From: Pseudomonas vanderleydeniana
GTDB taxonomy: Bacteria; Pseudomonadota; Gammaproteobacteria; Pseudomonadales; Pseudomonadaceae
DNA length: 64,000 nucleotides
Reading direction: 5' to 3'
Assembly: GCF_014268755.2 (NCBI RefSeq)
Contig: NZ_CP077093.1
Location: 2,406,001 to 2,470,000 of the forward strand
This document shows positions 46,184 to 54,399 of this stretch, piece by piece (position 1 is the first letter of the stretch; the number at the start of each line of letters is the position of its first letter). Under the pieces are notes generated by a model. The model ran no database searches, had not been told where the DNA came from, and saw nothing but the letters and a program-made list of their open reading frames with translations. Position numbers and translations under genes: made by a program.

Positions 46184-46288
46184 TCTGCGAGCATAGCCGT
46201 TTGCTTGAAGGCTGAAAGGATTTTGTCTGGGACCGGCTTTCGCCCATAATCGTTCTTTTGCCTGCTGCAGAACCTTTTCAGGAGCCCC

Positions 46289-47179
46289 ATGGAGCAATTT
46301 CGCAATATCGGCATCATTGGCCGCCTGGGCAGTTCGCAGGTGCTGGATACCGTTCGCCGTCTCAAGCGCTTCCTGCTCGAGCGGCACATGCATGTGATCC
46401 TCGAGGACACCATCGCCGAAGTCCTGCCCGGGCACGGTCTGCAGACATCCTCGCGCAAGATGCTCGGCGAGGTCTGCGACATGGTCATCGTCGTCGGTGG
46501 CGACGGCAGCCTGCTGGGCGCGGCCCGTGCGCTGGCGCGGCACAACGTGCCGGTGCTGGGGATCAACCGCGGCAACCTGGGATTTCTGACCGACATCCGT
46601 CCGGACGACCTCGAGGTCGAGGTGGCCAAGGTCCTCGACGGCCATTACCTGGTGGAAAACCGTTTCCTCCTGCAGGCCGAGGTCCGCCGCCATGCCGAAG
46701 CCATCGGCCAGGGCGATGCGCTCAACGACGTGGTGCTGCACCCCGGCAAGTCGACGCGGATGATCGAGTTCGAGCTGTACATCGACGGCCAGTTCGTCTG
46801 CAGCCAGAAGGCCGACGGCCTGATCGTCGCCACCCCCACCGGTTCCACCGCCTACGCGCTGTCGGCCGGTGGCCCGATCATGCATCCCAAGCTCGATGCC
46901 ATTGTGATCGTGCCGATGTACCCCCATACCTTGTCCAGCCGCCCCATCGTGGTGGATGGCAACAGCGAACTGAAGATCGTGGTATCCCGGGACATGCAGA
47001 TCTACCCACAAGTCTCCTGCGACGGCCAGAACCATTTCACCTGCGCGCCGGGTGATACGGTGACCATCAGCAAGAAGCCGCAGAAACTGCGCCTGATCCA
47101 CCCGCTGGATCACAACTACTATGAAGTCTGCAGGACCAAGCTCGGCTGGGGCAGCCGGTTGGGTGGTGGAGGCGACTGA
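46289..47179 (+). CDS. nadK: NAD kinase NadK
   Basis: A 296-residue ATP-dependent kinase making NADP from [18 protein letters not shown] is the GGDG signature, [18 protein letters not shown] the NE/D loop, and [20 protein letters not shown] the conserved substrate segment. Length is normal. The following phosphatase starts inside its stop codon (TGATG), so they are coupled. Confidence 0.97.
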   Translation: MEQFRNIGIIGRLGSSQVLDTVRRLKRFLLERHMHVILEDTIAEVLPGHGLQTSSRKMLGEVCDMVIVVGGDGSLLGAARALARHNVPVLGINRGNLGFLTDIRPDDLEVEVAKVLDGHYLVENRFLLQAEVRRHAEAIGQGDALNDVVLHPGKSTRMIEFELYIDGQFVCSQKADGLIVATPTGSTAYALSAGGPIMHPKLDAIVIVPMYPHTLSSRPIVVDGNSELKIVVSRDMQIYPQVSCDGQNHFTCAPGDTVTISKKPQKLRLIHPLDHNYYEVCRTKLGWGSRLGGGGD

Positions 47180-48150
47180 TGCTCGATCCCGCGCGTGGCT
47201 ACGATCTGATCGGTGATGTGCACGGTTGCGCCCATACCCTCGAACACCTGCTGGACATGCTCGGCTATCACAAGCTGGGTGGTGTCTGGCGGCACTCCTC
47301 GCGCATGGCGGTCTTCCTCGGCGATATCATCGACCGTGGCCCGCGGATTCGCGAGGCGCTGCACATCGTCCACGACATGGTCGAGGCGGGGCAGGCGCTG
47401 TGCATCATGGGCAACCACGAGTTCAACGCCCTGGGCTGGACCACTGCGGCACCGCCGGACAGCGGCAAGCAGTTCGTGCGCGAGCACACGCCGCGCCATG
47501 CCCGTCTGCTGCAGGAGACCCTGACCCAGTTCGAGGGGCACCCGGCTGACTGGCATGACTTCCTCGGCTGGTTCTACGAACTGCCGCTGTTCATCGATGC
47601 CGGGCGTTTCCGTGTGGTTCACGCTTGCTGGGACGCCGGGTTGATCGAGCCGCTACGCGCGCAGTATCCGCAGGGGCGCATCGACGAGCATTTCGTCCAG
47701 GCCTCGGCAGTGTCCGGCAGCTTTGCCAGCACGGTGCTCAACCGCCTGTTGCGTGGCACCGACATGCGCCTGCCGGACGGCCTGACCCTCACCGGCGGCG
47801 ACGGCCTGACCCGCGCGTTCTTCCGCACCAAGTTCTGGGAAGACGATCCGCAGACCTACGGCGACATCGTCTTCCAGCCCGATGCCTTGCCCGAACAGGT
47901 GGCGAGCAAGCCGCTGTCGCCGCGGGAGAAGAACGCCTTGCTGCGCTACGGCCTGGATGAACCGATGCTGTTCGTCGGGCACTACTGGCGCAGCGGCCGG
48001 CCGATGCCGATCCGCCCGAACCTGGCCTGCCTGGACTACAGCGCGGTGCTGTACGGCAAGTTGGCGGCCTATCGCCTGGACCAGGAAACCCAGCTCGACC
48101 CGAACAAGTTCGTCTGGGTCGACGTCGAACGTCCCGAGGCCTTGAAATGA
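47179..48150 (+). CDS. Calcineurin-like metallophosphoesterase
   Basis: A 323-residue phosphoesterase with the metal-binding series [30 protein letters not shown] and [12 protein letters not shown], then FRVVHACWD and FVGHYWRSG toward the end. This is the PPP/ApaH-like arrangement. It overlaps nadK by one base and the rhomboid gene by four (ATGA), giving a nadK-phosphatase-rhomboid operon. The substrate is not predictable; dinucleoside polyphosphate or protein phosphatase activity is possible. Confidence 0.9.
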   Translation: MLDPARGYDLIGDVHGCAHTLEHLLDMLGYHKLGGVWRHSSRMAVFLGDIIDRGPRIREALHIVHDMVEAGQALCIMGNHEFNALGWTTAAPPDSGKQFVREHTPRHARLLQETLTQFEGHPADWHDFLGWFYELPLFIDAGRFRVVHACWDAGLIEPLRAQYPQGRIDEHFVQASAVSGSFASTVLNRLLRGTDMRLPDGLTLTGGDGLTRAFFRTKFWEDDPQTYGDIVFQPDALPEQVASKPLSPREKNALLRYGLDEPMLFVGHYWRSGRPMPIRPNLACLDYSAVLYGKLAAYRLDQETQLDPNKFVWVDVERPEALK

Positions 48151-49019
48151 CCGCCATTGCCGTCTTGCGCCTGCCGCTGGGCATCGACCTCAGCGGCTTC
48201 GTGCAATTGCTGCAGCGCCTGCAGGTGCCGCATCGGATCAACGAGGAGGCGGGTGAGCAGGTGCTGTGGGTGCCGGAGTCGATGAGCGCCGACGTGCTGG
48301 AGCTCTACCAGCGTTTTCCCGAAGGCGATCCACACCATCAGCTGGAGGCACCGCCGCCACTGCAGGCACCACGCCGCCCGAGCCTGGCGCTGCAGGTACG
48401 GCACAGTCCGATCACGGCAGGGGTGCTGCTGCTCAGCCTGGTGGTCGGTGCGATCACCTGGCTCGGTGACAGCCTGTCGATGGTGCACTGGTTCACCTTC
48501 CTCGACTTCCGTGTCAGCGGCGAGTACATCCAGTTCACGCCCCTGGCCGATGGCCTGGCGGCGGGGCAGTGGTGGCGGCTGGTGACACCGATGCTGCTGC
48601 ACTTCGGTGTCCTGCACATCGCCATGAACGGCATGTGGTACTGGGAGCTGGGCAAGCGCATCGAGCTGCGCCAGGGCGGGGTCAACCTGCTGGGGCTGAC
48701 CCTGCTGTTCAGCCTGGTGTCGAACTTCACCCAATACTACGTCAGCGGCCCGACCCTGTTCGGCGGCTTGTCCGGCGTGCTCTACGGCCTGCTCGGCCAT
48801 TGCTGGATCTACCAGTGGCTGTCGCCCAATCCGGTCTACCGGTTGCCGCGTGGCGTGCTGGCAATGATGCTGATCTGGCTGCTGGTGTGCCTGTCCGGGC
48901 TGGTCTCGCTGATGGGCTTCGGCGAAATCGCCAACGGCGCCCACGTCGGTGGGCTGCTCATCGGATGTTTCACCGGCTTGTTGGGCGGGCTGTGGTCCCG
49001 GCGTAAACTGGCCGCCTGA
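48147..49019 (+). CDS. Rhomboid family intramembrane serine protease
   Basis: A 290-residue membrane protein. Residues 1-85 are a soluble N-terminal domain as in GlpG. Six membrane helices follow from about 93. HFGVLHIAMNGMWYWELG is the H/N loop, GGLSGVLYGLLGH carries the catalytic Ser (near 208), and IANGAHVGGLLIGCFTGLLG the catalytic His (near 265). The GxSG motif and the AHxxG helix are intact, so proteolysis is expected. Confidence 0.92.
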   Translation: MTAIAVLRLPLGIDLSGFVQLLQRLQVPHRINEEAGEQVLWVPESMSADVLELYQRFPEGDPHHQLEAPPPLQAPRRPSLALQVRHSPITAGVLLLSLVVGAITWLGDSLSMVHWFTFLDFRVSGEYIQFTPLADGLAAGQWWRLVTPMLLHFGVLHIAMNGMWYWELGKRIELRQGGVNLLGLTLLFSLVSNFTQYYVSGPTLFGGLSGVLYGLLGHCWIYQWLSPNPVYRLPRGVLAMMLIWLLVCLSGLVSLMGFGEIANGAHVGGLLIGCFTGLLGGLWSRRKLAA

Positions 49020-49052
49020 TTCGAATGTCTTGAAAAAGTCTGGAGACTTTTA

Positions 49053-49313
49053 ATGTCCTCTTTCATCGAAATGATTGAAAACATCACGCCCGATATCTAC
49101 CAGAGCCTGAAACTGGCGGTGGAAATCGGCAAATGGTCCGATGGCCGCAAGCTCACCCCTGAACAGCGCGAGCTGTCGCTGCAGGCCATGATCGCCTGGG
49201 AAACCCAAAACCTGCCGGAAGAGGAACGTACCGGCTACATGGGGCCGCAGGAATGCGCGTCGAAGTCGGCGCCGATCCCGAACATCCTGTTCAAGTCGGA
49301 TGCCATCCATTGA
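49053..49313 (+). CDS. DUF1315 family protein (YeaC-like)
   Basis: An 86-residue cytoplasmic protein. IENITPDIYQSLKLAVEIGK and WSDGRKLTPEQRELSLQAMI plus AWE match DUF1315/YeaC; the C-terminus holds ERTGYMGPQEC. It follows rhomboid by 33 bp and leads into the DUF2797 gene. Function unknown. Confidence 0.88.
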   Translation: MSSFIEMIENITPDIYQSLKLAVEIGKWSDGRKLTPEQRELSLQAMIAWETQNLPEEERTGYMGPQECASKSAPIPNILFKSDAIH

Positions 49314-50140
49314 TCGAGCTCGGCCGTGGTGCAGTCAGCAAGATGGCGACGCGTCTGGACGCGTCGACCGTGCAATACACTTTCCGCCTGGGTGACAGCG
49401 AGGTGCCGGTCAATCCGTTGATCGGCCAGAAGCTGCGCCTGGAGTTCCTGGGCGCCATCCACTGCACCCATTGTGGGCGCAAGACCAAGACCAGCTTCAG
49501 CCAGGGTTACTGCTACCCGTGCATGACCAAGCTGGCGCAGTGTGACACTTGCATCATGAGTCCGGAGCGTTGCCATTACGACGCCGGCACCTGCCGCGAG
49601 CCGGCCTGGGGCGAGCAGTTCTGCATGACCGACCATGTGGTCTACCTGGCCAACTCGTCGGGGATCAAGGTCGGTATCACCCGGGCTACCCAGCTGCCGA
49701 CCCGCTGGCTCGACCAGGGCGCCAGCCAGGCGCTGCCGATCATGCGCGTGGCGACCCGCCAGCAGTCCGGCTTCGTCGAGGACCTGTTCCGCAGCCAGGT
49801 GGCCGACAAGACCAACTGGCGCGCCTTGCTCAAGGGCGATGCGCAGGCAGTGGACCTGTGCCAGGTTCGCGACCAGCTGTTCGAATCCTGCGCCGAAGGC
49901 CTGCTGGCCCTGCAGGAGCGTTTCGGCCTGCAGGCGATCCAGCCGGTGCTGGACATCGAACCGCTGGAAATCCGTTACCCGATCGAGGCCTATCCGACCA
50001 AGATCGTCAGCTTCAACCTGGACAAGAACCCGATTGCCGAAGGCACGCTGATGGGGATCAAGGGTCAGTACCTGATCTTCGACACCGGCGTGATCAATAT
50101 CCGTAAATACACGGCCTACCAGCTCGCCGTGCATCAGTAA
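49310..50140 (+). CDS. DUF2797 zinc-ribbon protein
   Basis: A 276-residue protein if the TTG at 49310 is the start, which overlaps the DUF1315 stop and gives MIELGRGAVSKM; ATG 49343 is the alternative. Cysteine pairs CTHCGRKTKT, CYPCM, CDTCIMSPERC and one more Cys at GTCREPAWG suggest two zinc sites. GIKVGITRATQLPTRWLDQG resembles a GIY-YIG-like strand-helix core. It stands 12 bp before pepN in a conserved pseudomonad order. Function unknown. Confidence 0.82.
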   Translation: MIELGRGAVSKMATRLDASTVQYTFRLGDSEVPVNPLIGQKLRLEFLGAIHCTHCGRKTKTSFSQGYCYPCMTKLAQCDTCIMSPERCHYDAGTCREPAWGEQFCMTDHVVYLANSSGIKVGITRATQLPTRWLDQGASQALPIMRVATRQQSGFVEDLFRSQVADKTNWRALLKGDAQAVDLCQVRDQLFESCAEGLLALQERFGLQAIQPVLDIEPLEIRYPIEAYPTKIVSFNLDKNPIAEGTLMGIKGQYLIFDTGVINIRKYTAYQLAVHQ

Positions 50141-50152
50141 AAGGACGCACCC

Positions 50153-52810
50153 ATGCGCACCGAACAGCCGAAGATGATCTATCTGAAGGACTATCAGGCC
50201 CCCGAGTACCTGATCGACGAGACGCACCTGACCTTCGAGTTGTTCGAGGACCACACGTTGGTCCATGCGCAACTACTGATGCGCCGCAACCCGGTACGCG
50301 GGGCCGGCCTGCCGCCGCTGGTGCTCGATGGCCAGTTGCTCGAACTGCTGTCGGTCAGCCTGGACGACCGTGAGCTGGGCGCCGCGGACTACCAGCTGGA
50401 TGAGAATCACCTGACCCTGCAGCCCTCGGGCAACAGCTTCACCGTCGACACCAGCGTAAAGATCCACCCGGAAAGCAACACCGCACTGGAAGGCCTGTAC
50501 AAGTCCAGCGGCATGTTCTGCACCCAGTGCGAGGCCGAAGGCTTCCGCAAGATCACCTACTACCTCGATCGCCCGGACGTGATGAGCACCTTCACCACGA
50601 CGATCATTGCCGAGCAGCACCAGTACCCGGTGCTGCTGTCCAACGGCAACCCGATCGGCAGTGGTCCGCAGGAAGACGGGCGGCACTGGGCGACCTGGGA
50701 AGACCCGTTCATGAAGCCGGCCTACCTGTTTGCGCTGGTGGCCGGTGACCTGTGGTGCGTCGAGGACAGCTTCACCACCATGACCGGGCGCGACGTGGCG
50801 CTGCGTATCTATGTCGAGCCGGAAAACATCGACAAGTGCCAGCACGCCATGAACAGCCTGAAGAAGTCGATGCGCTGGGACGAAGAGGTCTACGGCCGCG
50901 AGTACGATCTGGACATCTTCATGATCGTCGCGGTCAACGATTTCAACATGGGCGCCATGGAGAACAAGGGCCTCAACATCTTCAACTCCAGCGCGGTGCT
51001 GGCCCGCGCCGAAACCGCCACCGACGCCGCGCACCAGCGGGTCGAGGCGATCGTCGCCCACGAATACTTCCACAACTGGTCGGGCAACCGCGTGACCTGC
51101 CGCGACTGGTTCCAGCTGTCGCTCAAGGAAGGTTTCACCGTCTTCCGTGATGCCGGCTTCTCTTCGGACATGAACTCGCGCACGGTCAAGCGCATCCAGG
51201 ATGTCGCCTACCTGCGCACCCACCAGTTCGCCGAGGATGCCGGCCCGATGGCCCACGCGGTGCGTCCGGACAGCTTCATCGAGATTTCCAACTTCTACAC
51301 CCTGACCGTCTACGAGAAGGGCTCGGAAGTGGTCGGCATGATCCACACCCTGCTCGGTGCCGAGGGCTTCCGCAAGGGCAGCGACCTGTACTTCGAACGC
51401 CACGACGGCCAGGCGGTGACCTGCGATGACTTCGTCAAGGCCATGGAAGACGCCAACGGCGTCGACCTGACCCAGTTCAAGCGCTGGTACAGCCAGGCCG
51501 GCACGCCACGCCTGGCGGTCAGCGAACGCTACGATGCGCAGGCGCAGACCTATAGCCTGACCTTCCGCCAGAGCTGCCCGCAGACCCCGGACAAGCAGGA
51601 AAAACTGCCGTTCGTGATCCCCGTGGAACTGGGCCTGCTGGATGCCCGGGGCGCGGAAATCGCCCTGCAACTGGCCGGGGAGGCCGCTCCGGGCGCCACC
51701 AGCCGCGTGCTGTCGGTGAGCGAGGCCGAGCAGACCTTCACCTTCGTTGGCATCGCGGCCAAGCCGTTGCCGTCGTTGCTGCGCGGTTTCTCGGCACCGG
51801 TCAAGCTGAGCTTCCCCTATGACCGCGACCAGCTGATGTTCCTGATGCAGCATGACCGCGATGGCTTCAACCGCTGGGACGCCGGCCAGCAACTGTCGGT
51901 GCAGGTGCTGCAGGACCTGATCGGGCAGCATCAGCAGGGGCAGGAACTGGTGCTCGACCAGCGCCTGGTCGTCGCACTGCGCAGCGTGTTGGCCAACGAC
52001 CAGCTGGACCAGGCGATGGTCGCCGAGATGCTGTCGTTGCCGAGCGAGGCCTACCTCACCGAAATCAGCGAGGTGGCGCAAGTCGACTCGATCCACGCGG
52101 CCCGCGAATTCGCCCGCCAGCAACTGGCCGAGCAACTGTTCGACAGCCTGTGGCAGCGTTACCAGGCCAACCGCGAAGTGTCGAAGAACACCGCCTACAT
52201 TGCCGAAAACGAGCACTTCGCCCGTCGTGCGCTGCAGAACATCGCGCTGTCCTACCTGATGCTCAGTGGCAAGCCGCAGGTGCTGGCCGCGACCCTGGAG
52301 CAGTTCGACGCCGCCGACAACATGACCGAACGCCTGACCGCCCTGGCGGTGCTGGTGAATTCGCCGTTCGAGGCAGAGAAGGCCAAGGCCCTGGCGGTGT
52401 TCGCCGAGCACTTCAAGGACAACCCGCTGGTCATGGACCAGTGGTTCAGCGTCCAGGCCGGCAGTACGCTGCCCGGTGGCCTGGAGCGGGTCAAGGCGCT
52501 GATGGAGCACCCGGCATTCACGTTGCGCAACCCGAACAAGGTGCGCGCGCTGATCGGTGCGTTCGCCGGGCAGAACCTGATCAACTTCCATGCGGCGGAC
52601 GGCTCCGGCTATCGCTTCCTGGCGGACATCGTGATCCAGCTCAACGCGCTGAACCCGCAGATCGCCTCGCGCCAGCTGGCGCCGCTGACCCGCTGGCGCA
52701 AGTACGACAAGGCCCGCCAGGCGCTGATGAAGGCCGAGCTGGAGCGCATTCGTGCTTCGGGCGAACTGTCGGCAGATGTCTACGAGGTGGTCAGCAAGAG
52801 CCTGGCCTGA
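50153..52810 (+). CDS. pepN: Aminopeptidase N PepN
   Basis: An 885-residue M1 zinc aminopeptidase that trims peptides in the cytoplasm. FNMGAMENKGLNIF (near 267) is the substrate exopeptidase motif. HEYFHNWSGNRVTCRDWFQL plus SLKEG contains HExxH (303-307) and the second Glu. Y-containing SNFYTLTVYEKGSEVV lies near 388. The DUF3458 Ig-like and helical C-terminal domains follow. Length matches E. coli PepN (870). It ends the nadK-to-pepN run; a REP element follows. Confidence 0.97.
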   Translation: MRTEQPKMIYLKDYQAPEYLIDETHLTFELFEDHTLVHAQLLMRRNPVRGAGLPPLVLDGQLLELLSVSLDDRELGAADYQLDENHLTLQPSGNSFTVDTSVKIHPESNTALEGLYKSSGMFCTQCEAEGFRKITYYLDRPDVMSTFTTTIIAEQHQYPVLLSNGNPIGSGPQEDGRHWATWEDPFMKPAYLFALVAGDLWCVEDSFTTMTGRDVALRIYVEPENIDKCQHAMNSLKKSMRWDEEVYGREYDLDIFMIVAVNDFNMGAMENKGLNIFNSSAVLARAETATDAAHQRVEAIVAHEYFHNWSGNRVTCRDWFQLSLKEGFTVFRDAGFSSDMNSRTVKRIQDVAYLRTHQFAEDAGPMAHAVRPDSFIEISNFYTLTVYEKGSEVVGMIHTLLGAEGFRKGSDLYFERHDGQAVTCDDFVKAMEDANGVDLTQFKRWYSQAGTPRLAVSERYDAQAQTYSLTFRQSCPQTPDKQEKLPFVIPVELGLLDARGAEIALQLAGEAAPGATSRVLSVSEAEQTFTFVGIAAKPLPSLLRGFSAPVKLSFPYDRDQLMFLMQHDRDGFNRWDAGQQLSVQVLQDLIGQHQQGQELVLDQRLVVALRSVLANDQLDQAMVAEMLSLPSEAYLTEISEVAQVDSIHAAREFARQQLAEQLFDSLWQRYQANREVSKNTAYIAENEHFARRALQNIALSYLMLSGKPQVLAATLEQFDAADNMTERLTALAVLVNSPFEAEKAKALAVFAEHFKDNPLVMDQWFSVQAGSTLPGGLERVKALMEHPAFTLRNPNKVRALIGAFAGQNLINFHAADGSGYRFLADIVIQLNALNPQIASRQLAPLTRWRKYDKARQALMKAELERIRASGELSADVYEVVSKSLA

Positions 52811-52875
52811 GGTTGTTCTGCCAGACCAGTGGGTGGCTCCGGACTGAGCTTTCCATGTCAGGCCTGAGCCGATCT

Positions 52876-53008
52876 TGTGGCGAGCGGGCTTGCCCGCGCT
52901 GGAGCGCGAGGCGCTCCCAAACCCGGCGATTGCGGTGTATCAGGTATACCGGGTTGTCAGGTTTTGCGGCCGCTGCGCGGCCGAGCGCAGGCAAGCCTGC
53001 TCGCCACA
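52876..53008. repeat. BIME-type palindromic repeat, copy 4
   Basis: This 133-bp element starts TGTGGCGAGCGGGCTTGCCC and ends GCAAGCCTGCTCGCCACA. Its interior differs from copies 1 and 2 except for small palindromes (GGAGCGCGAGGCGCTCC, GCGGCCGCTGCGCGGCCG). From 53009 to 53160 I see no gene or further repeat. Confidence 0.85.
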
Positions 53009-53174
53009 ATGCAATGCAGCACAAGCAGCACACCTTAAGCAGTGCTTCTGTGCATCGACAGCCAACCCCCTGCAAAGGCCACATCCGTGGCCCTCGTTCA
53101 TCACCCCTCCTGATGCCCCGATATTCATGTCCCCCCGCAAGGCCCCGGGTTAACAAAAGATAACGTGGCGTCGA

Positions 53175-53204
53175 TTGTCAGACGATTCCAAAGCCCGATA
53201 GGAT
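53175..53204 (+). promoter_or_regulatory. Candidate promoter of the YCF48-RND operon
   Basis: TTGTCA (53175-53180) and TAGGAT (53199-53204) are spaced 18 bp. They would give a leader of about 115 nt before the YCF48 start codon. The match is moderate. Confidence 0.45.
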
Positions 53205-53325
53205 AGCTCCAGCCTTGGAAGGGGCTCTAGATTGCTGGTTTCAGACGATCGGCAACGCTGAAAACGCCCTTGAAGGCGCCCTGAAAGGTTGGACGACCTA
53301 ACAATAATAAAGGGGGAAAAGGTCT

Positions 53326-54378
53326 ATGAATGAGCCTGTGAAGGGTACGGGTTCCCGCCGACCGCCAACCTGGCGGCGCGCGGTCTTGCTGACCTCGATG
53401 CTCTCCTTGTCCGGGCTGGCGCTGCTGGCAGGCCCCGTGGACGCGACCGCTGCCGGTGCGGCTGACGGTGTCTATGCCATCGAGTCCTCCAAGGCCGCCA
53501 AGGGCCTGCTGCTCGACGTGGTCCACGCCGGTGCCCGCCTGGTCGCCGTGGGGGATCGCGGGCACATCCTGTTTTCCGATGACCAGGGCACGACCTGGAC
53601 CCAGGCCCGGGTACCGACCCGGCAACTGCTCACGGCGGTCTACTTCGCCGATGACAAGCACGGCTGGGCTGTCGGCCATGACGCACAGATCCTCGCCAGC
53701 AGTGATGGCGGCGCCACCTGGACCAAGCAGTTCGAAGACCTCAAGCGTGAAGCACCGCTGCTGGACGTCTGGTTCAAGGATGCCACTACCGGTTTTGCCG
53801 TGGGCGCCTATGGGGCCCTGCTCGAAACCACCGATGGCGGCCAGCACTGGGAAGACGCCAGCGACCGCCTCGACAACGAAGACCAGTACCACCTCAACGC
53901 CATCGCTGCGGTCAAGGACTCCGGCCTGTTCATCGTCGGGGAGCAGGGCAGTATGTTCCGGTCGGCCGACTGGGGCCAGACCTGGGAGCGCCTCGATGGC
54001 CCCTACCAGGGCTCGCTGTTCGGCGTGATCGGTACCGCGGAGCCGGCCACGCTGATGGCCTACGGCTTGCGCGGCAACCTCTATCGCTCCACCGATTTCG
54101 GCTCCAGCTGGGAGCCGGTGGAACTCAAGGCCGCCCGTGGTGCGCTGGAGTTCGGCCTGTCCGGCGGCGCGCTGCTGGCCGACGGTTCGCTGGTGATCGT
54201 CGGCAACGGTGGCAGCGTGATCCGCAGCACCGATGACGGCGTGACCTTCAGTGTCTTCAATCGTCCCGACCGCATTTCCTTATCGGCGGTCACCACGGCC
54301 GGCAACGGCAACCTGATCCTGGTCGGCCAGGGCGGCGCCCACCTCACCTCGCCAACCGGCAGCGAGCAGGGCAAATAA
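53326..54378 (+). CDS. YCF48/BNR-repeat beta-propeller protein, exported
   Basis: A 350-residue protein with an N-terminal signal or anchor (RAVLLTSMLSLSGLALLAGP, about 22-41). Repeated blades follow, of the form GHILFSDDQGTTWTQ, AQILASSDGGATWTK, GALLETTDGGQHWED, GSMFRSADWGQTWER and GNLYRSTDFGSSWEP, each with the S/T-x-D-x-G-x-T/S-W Asp-box. This is the YCF48/HCF136 photosystem-assembly-factor fold, in a non-photosynthetic host. It precedes an RND exporter by 21 bp, so it probably acts with it in the periplasm. Confidence 0.88.
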   Translation: MNEPVKGTGSRRPPTWRRAVLLTSMLSLSGLALLAGPVDATAAGAADGVYAIESSKAAKGLLLDVVHAGARLVAVGDRGHILFSDDQGTTWTQARVPTRQLLTAVYFADDKHGWAVGHDAQILASSDGGATWTKQFEDLKREAPLLDVWFKDATTGFAVGAYGALLETTDGGQHWEDASDRLDNEDQYHLNAIAAVKDSGLFIVGEQGSMFRSADWGQTWERLDGPYQGSLFGVIGTAEPATLMAYGLRGNLYRSTDFGSSWEPVELKAARGALEFGLSGGALLADGSLVIVGNGGSVIRSTDDGVTFSVFNRPDRISLSAVTTAGNGNLILVGQGGAHLTSPTGSEQGK

Positions 54379-54399
54379 CAAGAAGGCGGGGAGTTTCAC

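Noticed and set aside
53009..53160. Small open frames between the REP copy 4 and the YCF48 gene
   Set aside because: They lack ribosome sites, overlap repeat sequence and show no recognisable motif.
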